A stretch of DNA of 64,000 nucleotides, from contig NZ_JAPDDP010000028.1 in the NCBI RefSeq assembly GCF_027587195.1, forward strand, positions 1 to 64,000. The letters are read 5' to 3'. The notes below the pieces were generated by a model. It saw nothing but the letters and a program-made list of their open reading frames with translations. It had not been told where the DNA came from and searched no databases. Both the position numbers and the translations under genes were made by a program. Shown here in pieces: positions 52,819 to 61,832 of this stretch. Each line of letters begins with the position of its first letter. Position 1 is the first letter of the stretch. The DNA is from Solirubrobacter phytolaccae (GTDB lineage: Bacteria > Actinomycetota > Thermoleophilia > Solirubrobacterales > Solirubrobacteraceae).

Positions 52819-53940
52819 ATGGAGGCAGAGATCGTCATCGTCGGCGGCGGCGCGCTCGGCACGAGCATCGCGTGCCAGCTGGCGCAGGCCGGCGTCACGG
52901 ACGTGGTCCTGCTCGACGCGGCCGAGCTGGGTGGCGGCTCGTCGGGCAAGCCGCTCGGCGGTCTGCGCGGCACGTTCTCGGACGCGCTGAACGTGGCGCT
53001 CGCCGCGCGCGGGCTCGAGCACTACCGCCGGCTCGGGCCGGAGCTCGCGTTCGACCAGGTCGGCTACCTGTTCCTGCTCAGCAGCGCCGAGCAGGTCGAG
53101 CGGTTGGAGCCGTCCGTCGCGCTGCAGAACGCGCTCGGCGTGCCCAACCGGATCATCAGCGCCGCCGAGGCGCACGCGCTGTCGCCGGTGATCGACCCGG
53201 ACCGCTACGTCGCCGCGACCTACTGCCCGAGCGACGGCCACGCGCGGCCGCGCGTCGCAATCGAGGCGTGGGCCACCGAGGCGCGGCGGCGCGGCGTGCG
53301 CGTGCTCGAGCGCTGCGAGGTGCGCGGGATCGACGTGCGCGGCGGCGAGATCGCGGGCGTGCACACGACGCACGGCACGATCGCCACCTCGACCGTCATC
53401 TGCGCCGCGGGCGCGTGGTCGGCGCGGATCGGGGCGATGGCCGGCGTGACGCTCGACGTGCGCCCGATCCGCCGTCAGATCGCCTTCAGCGGCGCGTGCG
53501 ACCACGGCCGCGTGCCGTTCACGATCGACCTGGAGACCAGCTTCTACTTCCACAACGCCGGCGACGGGATGCTGCTCGGCTACTCCGACGCCGCCCAGCC
53601 CGACGGGTTCGACCGCACGTACGACGAGCGCTGGCTCGACGCCCTGCGCGGCCACGCCCGTCGCTGCGCGCCCGCGCTCGCCGATCTCCCGCTCCCCGAC
53701 GGCTGGGCCGGCCTGTACGAGATGACGCCCGACGCGAACGCGCTGATCGGCGAGGCGCCGAACGTCAGCCGGTTCCTGTACGCGACCGGGTTCTCCGGCC
53801 ATGGCTTCAGCCAGGCGCCGGCCGCCGGCGAGGTCATCCGCGACCTCGTGCTCGGTCGCGAGCCGTTCGTCGACGTCACCCCCCTGCGCGCCGAGCGCTT
53901 CGCCGAGCGCGCGTCCATCCTCGAAGCCACGATCGTGTAG
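52819..53940 (+). CDS. DAO-family FAD oxidoreductase, sarcosine/pipecolate oxidase-like
   Basis: A 373-residue flavoprotein. ATG 52819 is chosen because GGGAGG precedes it and the FAD motif IVIVGGGALGTSIACQLAQAG then begins at residue 5. The second half has GFSGHGFSQAPAAGEVIRDLV, typical of glycine, sarcosine and pipecolate oxidases. In Pseudomonas putida a DAO-type enzyme (AmaA) oxidises L-pipecolate to piperideine-6-carboxylate, the substrate of AmaB; an AmaB-like gene is two genes downstream. That role is an inference from context; D-amino acid or other secondary-amine oxidation is possible. Confidence 0.83.
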   Translation: MEAEIVIVGGGALGTSIACQLAQAGVTDVVLLDAAELGGGSSGKPLGGLRGTFSDALNVALAARGLEHYRRLGPELAFDQVGYLFLLSSAEQVERLEPSVALQNALGVPNRIISAAEAHALSPVIDPDRYVAATYCPSDGHARPRVAIEAWATEARRRGVRVLERCEVRGIDVRGGEIAGVHTTHGTIATSTVICAAGAWSARIGAMAGVTLDVRPIRRQIAFSGACDHGRVPFTIDLETSFYFHNAGDGMLLGYSDAAQPDGFDRTYDERWLDALRGHARRCAPALADLPLPDGWAGLYEMTPDANALIGEAPNVSRFLYATGFSGHGFSQAPAAGEVIRDLVLGREPFVDVTPLRAERFAERASILEATIV

Positions 53941-53946
53941 GTACCG

Positions 53947-55272
53947 ATGTTCGTCGAACCCTGGAAGCTCCGGGCCCGCTTCGCGCGCTCGCTGTCCGAG
54001 ATGTACGGGAACGAGGTGCCGGCCTACCGGACGCTGGTCGAGGTCTCGCACGCCGTCAACGCGGACGTGGTGCGCAGGCACGGCGCGGACGCCGAGCGGC
54101 TCGGGTCGCTCGACCGCGTGACCGCCGAGCGCCACGGCGCGATCCGGCTCGGCACGCCGCGTGAGCTGGCCCAGGTGGCGCGGATCTTCGGCGCGATGGG
54201 CATGTTCCCGGTCGGCTACTACGACCTGCGCGACGCGGCGCCGACCCCGGTCCCGGTGGTCTCGACCGCGTTCCGCCCGGTCGACGAGGACGAGCTGGCC
54301 CGCAACCCGTTCCGCGTCTTCACCTCCGTGCTGGCGACCTCGGACCGGCGCTTCTTCGACGCGGCGCTGCAGGCGCGGCTGGAGGCCTTCCTGGACGCGC
54401 GCGAGCTGTTCGGCCCCGAGCTGCTGGCGCTGGCCGACCGCGCCGAGGCCGACGGCGGGCTGGACGCCGACGACGCCGACCGCTTCGTCGCGCTCGCCAC
54501 ACAGGCCTTCGAGCTCTCGCGCGCACCGGTCGACGGGCCGTGGTACCGCGAGCTGGAGGCGATCTCGAGCGTCGCGGCGGACATCGGCGGCGTCGCCTCC
54601 ACGCACGTGAACCACCTGACGCCGCGGGTGCTCGACATCGACGACCTCTACGCGCGCATGCAGACGCGCGGCATCAAGATGATCGACGCGATCCAGGGGC
54701 CGCCGCGCTGGAAGGGACCGGACGTGCTGCTGCGCCAGACCTCGTTCCGCGCTCTGGCCGAGCCGCGGGCGTTCCGCGACGCGGACGGCGTGGTGCGCGA
54801 CACCGCCCTGCGCGTGCGCTTCGGCGAGGTCGAGGCGCGCGGGATCGCGCTCACCCGCACGGGCCGCGCGCGCTACGACGAGCTGATCGGGCAGCCGGTC
54901 GAGGTCTGGAACGCGCGGCTCCCGCACACCGAGCACGGGCTCGCCGCCGCCGACCTCGCGTACTTCACCTTCCACGCCACGGACCGCCCTCGGGACGAGC
55001 AGACGCCGACCGAGCTCGCGGCGCTGCTCGCGGGCGGCTGGGTGACGGCCGAGCCGATCGTCTACGAGGACTTCCTGCCACGCTCGGCGGCAGGCATCTT
55101 CCAATCCAACCTCACGAGCGCCGGCCGCCATCAAACTGGGCAGCAGCACGCTGCCCTCGACGCCGACTGGATGGCGGGCGTGCTCGACCGCGAGCTCGCC
55201 GACCCCTTCGACCTCTACGACGCCCAGCGTGAGCGCTCGCTCGACGCGCTCGACGTCCTTGCCAGGAGCTGA
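53947..55272 (+). CDS. hglS: 2-oxoadipate dioxygenase/decarboxylase (HglS, DUF1338 family)
   Basis: A 441-residue iron-dependent enzyme of the DUF1338/YdcJ family. HglS converts 2-oxoadipate to D-2-hydroxyglutarate with loss of CO2, in lysine breakdown. Family blocks are MYGNEVPAYRTLVEVSHAVN, RHGAIRLGTPREL, GYYDLRDAA, STHVNHLTPRVLDID with metal-ligand His, and a VEARGIALT block with the metal-ligand Glu. It starts 6 bases after the oxidase gene and ends 6 before the aldehyde dehydrogenase gene, which fits a single pathway. Confidence 0.9.
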   Translation: MFVEPWKLRARFARSLSEMYGNEVPAYRTLVEVSHAVNADVVRRHGADAERLGSLDRVTAERHGAIRLGTPRELAQVARIFGAMGMFPVGYYDLRDAAPTPVPVVSTAFRPVDEDELARNPFRVFTSVLATSDRRFFDAALQARLEAFLDARELFGPELLALADRAEADGGLDADDADRFVALATQAFELSRAPVDGPWYRELEAISSVAADIGGVASTHVNHLTPRVLDIDDLYARMQTRGIKMIDAIQGPPRWKGPDVLLRQTSFRALAEPRAFRDADGVVRDTALRVRFGEVEARGIALTRTGRARYDELIGQPVEVWNARLPHTEHGLAAADLAYFTFHATDRPRDEQTPTELAALLAGGWVTAEPIVYEDFLPRSAAGIFQSNLTSAGRHQTGQQHAALDADWMAGVLDRELADPFDLYDAQRERSLDALDVLARS

Positions 55273-55278
55273 CCCTTC

Positions 55279-56787
55279 ATGACCGCCATCGCCTCGACCC
55301 TCACCACCACCGACGAGCTGCGCAACCGCGCTCGAGTCGCCCTCACCGCGTGCGGCGTCGGCGCGCTCGACGGTCCCGTCCAGGCGCGCTCGCCGATCAC
55401 CGGCGAGGCGCTGTTCGGTGTCCCGGGCGCGGATGCCGACGCCGTCCGCACCGCGATCGCCAACGCCAAGACCGCGTTCGAGACCTGGCGCACCGTGCCC
55501 GCCCCGGTACGCGGCGCGCTGGTCAAGCGGCTCGGCGAGCTGCTCACCGAGCACAAGGCCGACCTTGCGGAACTGGTGACGATCGAGGCGGGCAAGATCC
55601 CCTCCGAGGCGCTCGGCGAGGTGCAGGAGATGATCGACATCTGCGACTTCGCGGTCGGCCTCTCGCGCCAGCTCGACGGGCGCACGATGCCGTCCGAGCG
55701 GCCCGGGCATCGCCTGATGGAGACCTGGCACCCGCTCGGCGTCGTCGGCGTCATCTCGGCCTTCAACTTCCCGGTCGCGGTGTGGTCGTGGAACACGGCG
55801 ATCGCGCTCGTCTGCGGCGACACGGTCGTGTGGAAGCCGAGCGAGCTCACCTCGCTGACCGCTTTGGCGAGCGCGGCGCTGCTGGACCGAGCCGCCCGCG
55901 AGTGCGGTGCGCCGGAGCACCTGAACGCGGTGGTCGTGACCGACGCCGAGACCGCGCAGGTCCTGGTCGACTCGCCCGACGTCGCGCTGGTGAGCGCGAC
56001 CGGGTCCGAGCGCATGGGCGCGGCCGTCGCCCCGCGCGTGGCGGCCCGCTTCGGCCGTGCGCTGCTGGAGCTGGGCGGCAACAACGCCGCGGTCGTCGCG
56101 CCGAGCGCCGACCTGGAGCTGGCCGCCCGCGGCATCGTGTTCTCCGCCGCCGGCACCGCGGGCCAGCGCTGCACGACGATGCGGCGCCTGATCGTGCACG
56201 AGGACGTCGCGGACGCGCTCGTGGAGCGGCTCACCGGTATCTACGCCTCGCTGCGGATCGGCGACCCGTACGCGGACGACACGCTCGTCGGGCCGCTGAT
56301 CAACGAGGCCGGCGTCGAGGCGATGCAGCGGGCGCTCGCGCAGGCCGTCGAGGACGGTGGCGAGGTGCTCGTCGGCGGCGCGCGCCGCGAGGGTCTATAC
56401 GTCGAGCCCGCGATCGTGCGCATGCCGGCGCAGACCAAGATCGTCCAGACCGAGACGTTCGCGCCGATCCTCTACGTGCTCACCTACCGCGAGCTGGACG
56501 AGGCGGTGGCGCTGCACAACGACGTGCCGCAGGGGCTGTCGTCGAGCATCTTCACCACCGACCAGCGGGAGGCCGAGCGTTTCCTCGTCGCGTCCGACTG
56601 CGGCATCGTCAACGTCAACATCGGCACGTCCGGCGCGGAGATCGGCGGCGCGTTCGGCGGCGAGAAGACCACGGGCGGCGGCCGTGAGTCCGGCTCGGAC
56701 GCGTGGCGCGCGTACATGCGCCGCGCGACCAACACGATCAACTACTCCGACGAGCTGCCGCTCGCGCAGGGCGTGACCTTCACATGA
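55279..56787 (+). CDS. amaB: aldehyde dehydrogenase, aminoadipate-semialdehyde / piperideine-6-carboxylate type (ALDH7)
   Basis: A 502-residue enzyme of the antiquitin/AmaB branch. It oxidises L-2-aminoadipate 6-semialdehyde (in equilibrium with piperideine-6-carboxylate) to L-2-aminoadipate. Catalytic Cys298 is in GQRCTTMRRL and Glu264 in LELGGNNA. The ALDH7 features VVGVISAFNFPVAVWSWNTA and the end block GGAFGGEKTTGGGRESGSD are present. Its stop overlaps the next ATG by 4 bases. The neighbours supply the steps before and after. Confidence 0.9.
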   Translation: MTAIASTLTTTDELRNRARVALTACGVGALDGPVQARSPITGEALFGVPGADADAVRTAIANAKTAFETWRTVPAPVRGALVKRLGELLTEHKADLAELVTIEAGKIPSEALGEVQEMIDICDFAVGLSRQLDGRTMPSERPGHRLMETWHPLGVVGVISAFNFPVAVWSWNTAIALVCGDTVVWKPSELTSLTALASAALLDRAARECGAPEHLNAVVVTDAETAQVLVDSPDVALVSATGSERMGAAVAPRVAARFGRALLELGGNNAAVVAPSADLELAARGIVFSAAGTAGQRCTTMRRLIVHEDVADALVERLTGIYASLRIGDPYADDTLVGPLINEAGVEAMQRALAQAVEDGGEVLVGGARREGLYVEPAIVRMPAQTKIVQTETFAPILYVLTYRELDEAVALHNDVPQGLSSSIFTTDQREAERFLVASDCGIVNVNIGTSGAEIGGAFGGEKTTGGGRESGSDAWRAYMRRATNTINYSDELPLAQGVTFT

Positions 56788-57902
56788 GCCTCGAGCTGAT
56801 CGACGAGTGGGGCCCGGAGAAGATCGTCTGCGTCTCCGACGGGCGCACCGGCATGCGCGGCGTGCTCGTGATCGACAACACCGCGCGCGGCGTCGGCAAG
56901 GGCGGCACGCGCATGCAGCCCGACGTGACCGTCGAGGAGGTCGCCCGGCTCGCCCGCGTGATGACGTGGAAATGGGCCGCGGTCGACCTGTTCTTCGGCG
57001 GCGCGAAGGCCGGCATCCGCTTCGATCCGCACTCGCCGGACAAGGAACGCGCGCTGCGGGCGTTCGTGCGCGCGCTCTCGAACGAGGTGCCGAGCGAGTA
57101 CGTGTTCGGGCTCGACATGGGGCTGACCGAGGACGACGCGGCCGTCATCCAGGACGAGCTGGGTGACCGCGGCGCGTCGGTCGGCACGCCGCGCGAGCTG
57201 GGCGGCGTGCCCTACGACCAGTGGGGCGTGACGGGCTACGGCGTGGCCGAGGCCGCCGACGCGGCGCGTTCGCTCAACGGAGCGTCGGTCGTGATCCAGG
57301 GCTTCGGCGCGGTCGGTGCGGCCGCGGCGCAGCGGGTCGTGGCGCTCGGCGGGACCGTCGTCGCCGTGTCCAGCTCGCTCGGCGGCACGTACGACCCCGA
57401 CGGGCTCGACGTCGACGCGCTGCTCGCGGCGCGGGCGGAGCACGGCGACGCGGGTGTGGCGGGGACGTTGCGTCCCGGCGACGAGCTGGACGTGCAGGCC
57501 GACGTGCTCATCCCCGCCGCGACGCAGGACGTGATCGACGTGGCTCGTGCCGAGTCGTTGCGCTTCGCCACGATCGTCGAGGGCGCGAACCTGCCGATCC
57601 GGCCGGACGCGCTCGAGCGGCTGGCCGCGCGCGGCGTGACCGTCGTGCCGGACTTCATCGCCAACGCCGGGGGCGTGATCGCCGCCGCGTACGCGATGGA
57701 GGGCCGCCACTCGCCGTTCCCGATCGACCCGGACGCGATCTTCGCCGCCGTCTCGCAGAAGATGCGCGCGAACACCGCGACCGTGCTCGAGGCCGCCGAG
57801 ACCGACGGCGTCACCAGTCACGAAGCGGCCCGGACGCTCGCCGCCGACCGCGTCCGCACCGCGATGCGGCTCAAGGGCCGGATCCCGGAGTACGCGCTGT
57901 GA
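56784..57902 (+). CDS. Glu/Leu/Phe/Val dehydrogenase family protein, probable 2-aminoadipate dehydrogenase
   Basis: A 372-residue NAD(P)-dependent amino acid dehydrogenase. The substrate-binding block is GKGGTRMQPDVT; the catalytic lysine is in FFGGAKAGI; the Rossmann motif is VVIQGFGAVGAAAAQRV; GANLPIRPDA and NAGGVIAAAYAME close the fold. It resembles glutamate/leucine dehydrogenase. It sits between the enzymes that make 2-aminoadipate and use 2-oxoadipate, so I infer oxidative deamination of 2-aminoadipate, a step done by an aminotransferase in P. putida. A plain glutamate dehydrogenase is the alternative. Translationally coupled on both sides. Confidence 0.87.
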   Translation: MSLELIDEWGPEKIVCVSDGRTGMRGVLVIDNTARGVGKGGTRMQPDVTVEEVARLARVMTWKWAAVDLFFGGAKAGIRFDPHSPDKERALRAFVRALSNEVPSEYVFGLDMGLTEDDAAVIQDELGDRGASVGTPRELGGVPYDQWGVTGYGVAEAADAARSLNGASVVIQGFGAVGAAAAQRVVALGGTVVAVSSSLGGTYDPDGLDVDALLAARAEHGDAGVAGTLRPGDELDVQADVLIPAATQDVIDVARAESLRFATIVEGANLPIRPDALERLAARGVTVVPDFIANAGGVIAAAYAMEGRHSPFPIDPDAIFAAVSQKMRANTATVLEAAETDGVTSHEAARTLAADRVRTAMRLKGRIPEYAL

Positions 57903-59257
57903 GCCTGCTCGACGAGCTGCGCGCCGTCGTGGGCGACGCGCACGTGCTCACCGACCCCGACCTGCGCGCGCCGTTCGAGCGCGACTGGACCGGCCGCTTC
58001 GGCGCCGACGCGCTCGCCGTCGTGCGCCCGGCCGACACCGAGCAGGTCAGCGCGGTCGTGCGCGTGTGTGCGGCGCACGACGTCGCGCTCGTCCCCCAGG
58101 GCGGGAACACCGGTCTGGTCGGCGGCGGCGTGCCGCGCGGCGGTGAGGTCGTGCTCTCGCTCACGCGGTTGAACACGGTGGCGCCGGTCGATCCCGCGCT
58201 ACGTCACGTGCTGGTCGGCGCGGGCGCGACGCTCGCCCAGCTCCATGTCAGCGCCGCGGCGGCCGGGCTCGCCACGGGGCTGGACTTCCGCGCGCGGGAC
58301 TCCGCCACGCTCGGCGGCATCGTCGCCTGCAACGCCGGCGGCGCCCGCGCGCTCCGCTACGGCACCGCCCGCGCTCGCGTCGCGGGCCTGGAGGCCGTGC
58401 TCGCGGACGGGACGATCATCAGTCGCCTGTCCGGCCTGGCCAAGGACAACGCCGGCGTCGACCTCTCCCAGCTGCTGATCGGCTCCGAGGGCACGCTCGG
58501 GATCATCACCCGCGTCCTCTGGCAGCTCGTCCCGCGCTACCCGAGCCGCGTCGCGGCGCTCGTGCCGCTGCCGGACATCGAGTCGGCGTCCGGGCTCCTG
58601 GCCGCGCTCACCACCCACGCGCCGGCCCTCGAGGCGTGCGAGCTGCTCACCCACGACGCGCTCTCCCTGTCGTTGCAGCATCAGCGCCGCACGAACCCCG
58701 TCGAGGACGCGCCGTTCTACGTCTTCACCGAGCTCGCCGACCACGAGGACCCGACGCCGCAGCTCGTCGCCGCGTTCGAGCACGCGGGGATCGAGGACGC
58801 GGCCGTCGCCGACGACACCACCTCCCGCGAGCGCCTCTGGGACCTGCGCGAGGGCGTCGCCGAGGCCATCGCGAGCGTCGGCGTCCCGCACAAGCTGGAC
58901 GTCGGCGTCCCGCTCGCGCAGCTCGGCGCGTTCCTCACCGAGCTGCCGCTCGTCGTCCGCGCGGCCGCGAGCGACGCACGGCTCGTCGTCTTCGGCCACC
59001 TCGGCGACGGCAACCTGCACGTGAACGTCCTCGACGCGGGCGACCACACCGACACCACGGTCGACGACGCCGTCCTCGGCCTCGTGCTCGACCACGGCGG
59101 CACGATCAGCGCCGAGCACGGCATCGGCACCGCCAAGGCCCACTGGCTCGAGCGCGCCCGCCCCGAGTACGCGGTCCTGCAGGGTCTGAAGGCCTGGCTC
59201 GATCCGGCCGGCACGCTCAACCCCGGAAGCGTCTTGCTCCGGGCAACAACCACGTAA
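57899..59257 (+). CDS. FAD-binding oxidoreductase, D-2-hydroxyglutarate dehydrogenase-like
   Basis: A 452-residue flavoprotein (GTG overlapping the previous stop, GTGA). Residues about 35-170 are an FAD_binding_4 domain (LVPQGGNTGLVGGGVPRGG, LGGIVACNAGGARALRYG). The C-terminal FAD-oxidase domain has FGHLGDGNLHVNVL and the final block GGTISAEHGIGTAK, as in GlcD, D-lactate and D-2-hydroxyglutarate dehydrogenases. Following HglS in the operon, oxidation of D-2-hydroxyglutarate to 2-oxoglutarate is the logical role, feeding the citric acid cycle. Confidence 0.9.
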   Translation: MSLLDELRAVVGDAHVLTDPDLRAPFERDWTGRFGADALAVVRPADTEQVSAVVRVCAAHDVALVPQGGNTGLVGGGVPRGGEVVLSLTRLNTVAPVDPALRHVLVGAGATLAQLHVSAAAAGLATGLDFRARDSATLGGIVACNAGGARALRYGTARARVAGLEAVLADGTIISRLSGLAKDNAGVDLSQLLIGSEGTLGIITRVLWQLVPRYPSRVAALVPLPDIESASGLLAALTTHAPALEACELLTHDALSLSLQHQRRTNPVEDAPFYVFTELADHEDPTPQLVAAFEHAGIEDAAVADDTTSRERLWDLREGVAEAIASVGVPHKLDVGVPLAQLGAFLTELPLVVRAAASDARLVVFGHLGDGNLHVNVLDAGDHTDTTVDDAVLGLVLDHGGTISAEHGIGTAKAHWLERARPEYAVLQGLKAWLDPAGTLNPGSVLLRATTT

Positions 59258-59264
59258 CGGAACC

Positions 59265-59293
59265 GGGGCGCCGCGCGCTTAGCGTGCGGCCCC
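59265..59293 (+). terminator. hairpin at the end of the lysine/pipecolate operon
   Basis: GGGGC and CCGCGCGC-like left arm (59265-59278) pairs with GCGTGCGGCCCC (59282-59293) around loop TTA, with a two-base bulge and one G-U pair. It ends at the base before the GTG of the next gene, so it may terminate the operon, or hide the ribosome site of that gene, or both. Confidence 0.4.
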
Positions 59294-61003
59294 GTGATTC
59301 GCCAGATCGTGAGCGCGGCGTTCGTCGCCGCGCTGCTCGCGCCTGCCGTGGCGCAGGCGCAGGACCAGCCACTCGCGCGCGTTGAGCTGAACGCCGACCA
59401 TGCCGGCGAGGCCAAGCTCGCCCTGACCGCTTCCGCCCCCGGCGCCGACTGGCAGCTGGCGGGCAAGGAGTCCGCCTTCCTGGAGGTCCAGGTCGACGGG
59501 AAGCCCGTGACGAACGTCGTCACCTTCAACGGCCCCGGGCCGTTCACGTACGAGGTCGCGCTCGGTCGTGTGAGCGCCGGCAAGCACGACATCACGGTCA
59601 CGCTCGACGCGGCCAAGTCGCCGGTCGACGAGGCCGTGATCAGCAAGCTCGAGCCGTCGCTCGCGCCCGCCGACGACATCGTCGCCCGCTACGCGCCGAT
59701 CCTCTACGGCCGCAACCTGCCGGAGGTCCCGGGCGCGTTCGAGAACGTCAACACCGACGTGCCGATCCTCGCGTACCACACGTCCGCGGCCGACGCCCAG
59801 GGCAACCGGGTGATCGAGTACACGGTGATCTGGTCCAACGAGGACGGCGGCACCAACACGCCGTCGCTGATGGCGCGCTGGGGCCGCACGACCGACATCG
59901 AGTGGTTCTACCGCGTCACGGTCGACGCGCAGGGCAACCGCATCACCGACGCCTTCCAGGCGCTGAACCACGGCACCGAGGCGTTCAACGGCGTGCGCGA
60001 GGACGACCACCCGCTGATCCAAGTCGCCTCGTCCAACAACAACATGGTCGCGGTCACCGACGTGGCCACCTCCTCGGGCTACCGCTTCTTCCTGGAGACC
60101 GGCGACCGGCTCCCGGACAACCGCGCCCGTGAGGTGATGATGGACCAGAACCCGTGGACCTACGGGCTGATGGCCAAGGAGATGGTCCGCGAGGGCAAGG
60201 TCGAGACCGTCCCGGACCCGGACACGCAGACGATGTCCGACCAGCGCAACTACCTGTTCGCCGAGCTCAAGAAGGCCACGAGCTACGCCACGGCGCCGCC
60301 GGCGGGCAGCTGGGCGGGCGTCGCGCTCGCCGCCAAGGTCGGCGACCGCTGGTACACGTCCAACAAGGGCGTCGCCGGCTTGTCGATCGAGCGCGACCTG
60401 GCCGCCGCCACGACGATCGAGCTGCCGGTCGGCACGACCCCGGCCAACATCTCCGCGATCAAGGCGTTCGCGGTGCCGAACGGCACGCCCGGCGCGTACA
60501 GCATCGACGTCACGTCGATCAACCGCGGCTTCAAGCTCGGCGCCGACTTCATGCCGGGCGTCTCGTTCCTGAACTGGAAGGGCAAGGAGACCCTCACGCC
60601 GGCGCGCACCGAGGTGATCCTGTGGGAGAACGAGAACGTCGTCGAGGCGCCGGTCGGCGGCTCGGTGCCGGCCACGCTGTCGCTCACGCTCGGCGCGCCG
60701 GCCTCATTCGGCGCGTTCACGCCGGGCGTCGAGAAGACGTACACCGCCTCGACCTACGCCGACGTGGTGTCCACCGCCGGTGACGCGAGCCTCGCCGTCG
60801 GCGGGCTCGGCCACCTGACCAACGGCGCGTTCAGCCTGCCCGAGCCGCTCCAGGTCTCGCTCTCGAAGTCGTCCTGGGCGGCGCCCGTCAGCAACGACCG
60901 CGTCGCGATCGGCTTCAGCCAGAAGATCAACGCCAACGACGCGCTGCGCACCGGCAGCTACGCGAAGACGCTCACGTTCACCCTCTCGACCACCACGCCA
61001 TGA
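59294..61003 (+). CDS. secreted protein of unknown function with the shared C-terminal module
   Basis: A 569-residue protein with a signal peptide (IRQIVSAAFVAALLAPAVAQAQ). Residues about 25-125 look like a beta-sandwich (VELNADHAGEAKLALTAS). The middle block VARYAPILYGRNLPEV, with AYHTSAADAQGNRVIEYTVIWSNEDGGTNTP, is a domain I do not recognise. Residues about 459-569 are the same module as at the end of the M64 peptidase (VPATLSL...STAGDASL...GHLTNGAFSL...TFTLSTTTP). It starts 36 bases after the lysine operon; functional linkage is doubtful. Confidence 0.82.
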   Translation: MIRQIVSAAFVAALLAPAVAQAQDQPLARVELNADHAGEAKLALTASAPGADWQLAGKESAFLEVQVDGKPVTNVVTFNGPGPFTYEVALGRVSAGKHDITVTLDAAKSPVDEAVISKLEPSLAPADDIVARYAPILYGRNLPEVPGAFENVNTDVPILAYHTSAADAQGNRVIEYTVIWSNEDGGTNTPSLMARWGRTTDIEWFYRVTVDAQGNRITDAFQALNHGTEAFNGVREDDHPLIQVASSNNNMVAVTDVATSSGYRFFLETGDRLPDNRAREVMMDQNPWTYGLMAKEMVREGKVETVPDPDTQTMSDQRNYLFAELKKATSYATAPPAGSWAGVALAAKVGDRWYTSNKGVAGLSIERDLAAATTIELPVGTTPANISAIKAFAVPNGTPGAYSIDVTSINRGFKLGADFMPGVSFLNWKGKETLTPARTEVILWENENVVEAPVGGSVPATLSLTLGAPASFGAFTPGVEKTYTASTYADVVSTAGDASLAVGGLGHLTNGAFSLPEPLQVSLSKSSWAAPVSNDRVAIGFSQKINANDALRTGSYAKTLTFTLSTTTP

Positions 61004-61040
61004 GCTGACTCATCCACGACCAGTAGCGTCCCGCCCACAT

Positions 61041-61832
61041 ATGGACCTCCAGCTGCAGGATCAGGTATGCGTCGTCACCGGCGCGAGCAAGGGGATCGGA
61101 CGCGCGGTCGTGGACACGCTCGCCGCCGAGGGCGCCCGCGTGGTCGCGGGCGCCCGGAGCGTCGGCACGCTCGAAGGGCTCGACCGCGTGACGCCGTTCG
61201 CCGTCGACCTGTCGACGCCGGACGGGCCGGGCGACCTGATCGCGCATGCGGTCGCGACGCACGGTCGCGTGGACGTGCTCGTCAACAACGTCGGCGCCGC
61301 GCACATCCGGCTCGGCGGCTTCCTCTCGCTCACGGACGAGGAGTTCGCGGCGTCGATGGAGCTGAACTTCTACGCCGCGCTGCGCGCGACCCGCGCCGCC
61401 GTGGCCGACATGCTCGGCCGCGAGGCGCCGGGCGCGATCGTCAACGTCGGGTCGGTCAACGCGTTCTTCCAGCCCGACGGCGGCGTGATCGACTACGGCG
61501 CGGCCAAGGCGGCACTGCAGAACGTCGCCAAGGCGCTCTCGCAGGAGCTCGCGCCCAAGGGCATCCGCATCAACAGCGTTTCCCCCGGTCCGGTCGCCAC
61601 GGACCTGTGGCTGGGTGAGCACGGCGTCGCGGCGACGATCGCCGCCGCCAGTGGCGGCAAGCCCGAGGACGTCCACGCGCAGATGATCGCCGGCGGGATG
61701 CCGACCGGCCGCTTCTCGACGCCCGAGGAGGTCGCGACGCTGGTCGCCCTCCTGGCCTCGCCGCGCACGGCCAACGTGACCGGCTCGGACTACCTGATCG
61801 ACGGCGGCCTGGTCAAGACCGTCACGCCTTGA
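61041..61832 (+). CDS. short-chain dehydrogenase/reductase (SDR)
   Basis: A 263-residue classical SDR, NAD(P)-dependent. The cofactor motif is VVTGASKGIGRAVVDTL (TGxxxGxG); the NNVG strand-4 motif is VNNVGAAH; catalytic Ser139, Tyr152 and Lys156 lie in VGSVNAF and DYGAAKAAL. The C-terminal part GSDYLIDGGLVKTV is typical of the FabG-like group. The substrate is unknown. It overlaps the convergent methyltransferase gene by 11 bases. Confidence 0.92.
   Translation: MDLQLQDQVCVVTGASKGIGRAVVDTLAAEGARVVAGARSVGTLEGLDRVTPFAVDLSTPDGPGDLIAHAVATHGRVDVLVNNVGAAHIRLGGFLSLTDEEFAASMELNFYAALRATRAAVADMLGREAPGAIVNVGSVNAFFQPDGGVIDYGAAKAALQNVAKALSQELAPKGIRINSVSPGPVATDLWLGEHGVAATIAAASGGKPEDVHAQMIAGGMPTGRFSTPEEVATLVALLASPRTANVTGSDYLIDGGLVKTVTP

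Noticed and set aside
52756-56199. 1,147-codon open frame on the minus strand across the lysine operon
   Set aside because: It is the shadow of the DAO oxidase, hglS and amaB genes; the translation has no fold pattern and is rich in Arg, Gly, Asp and His.
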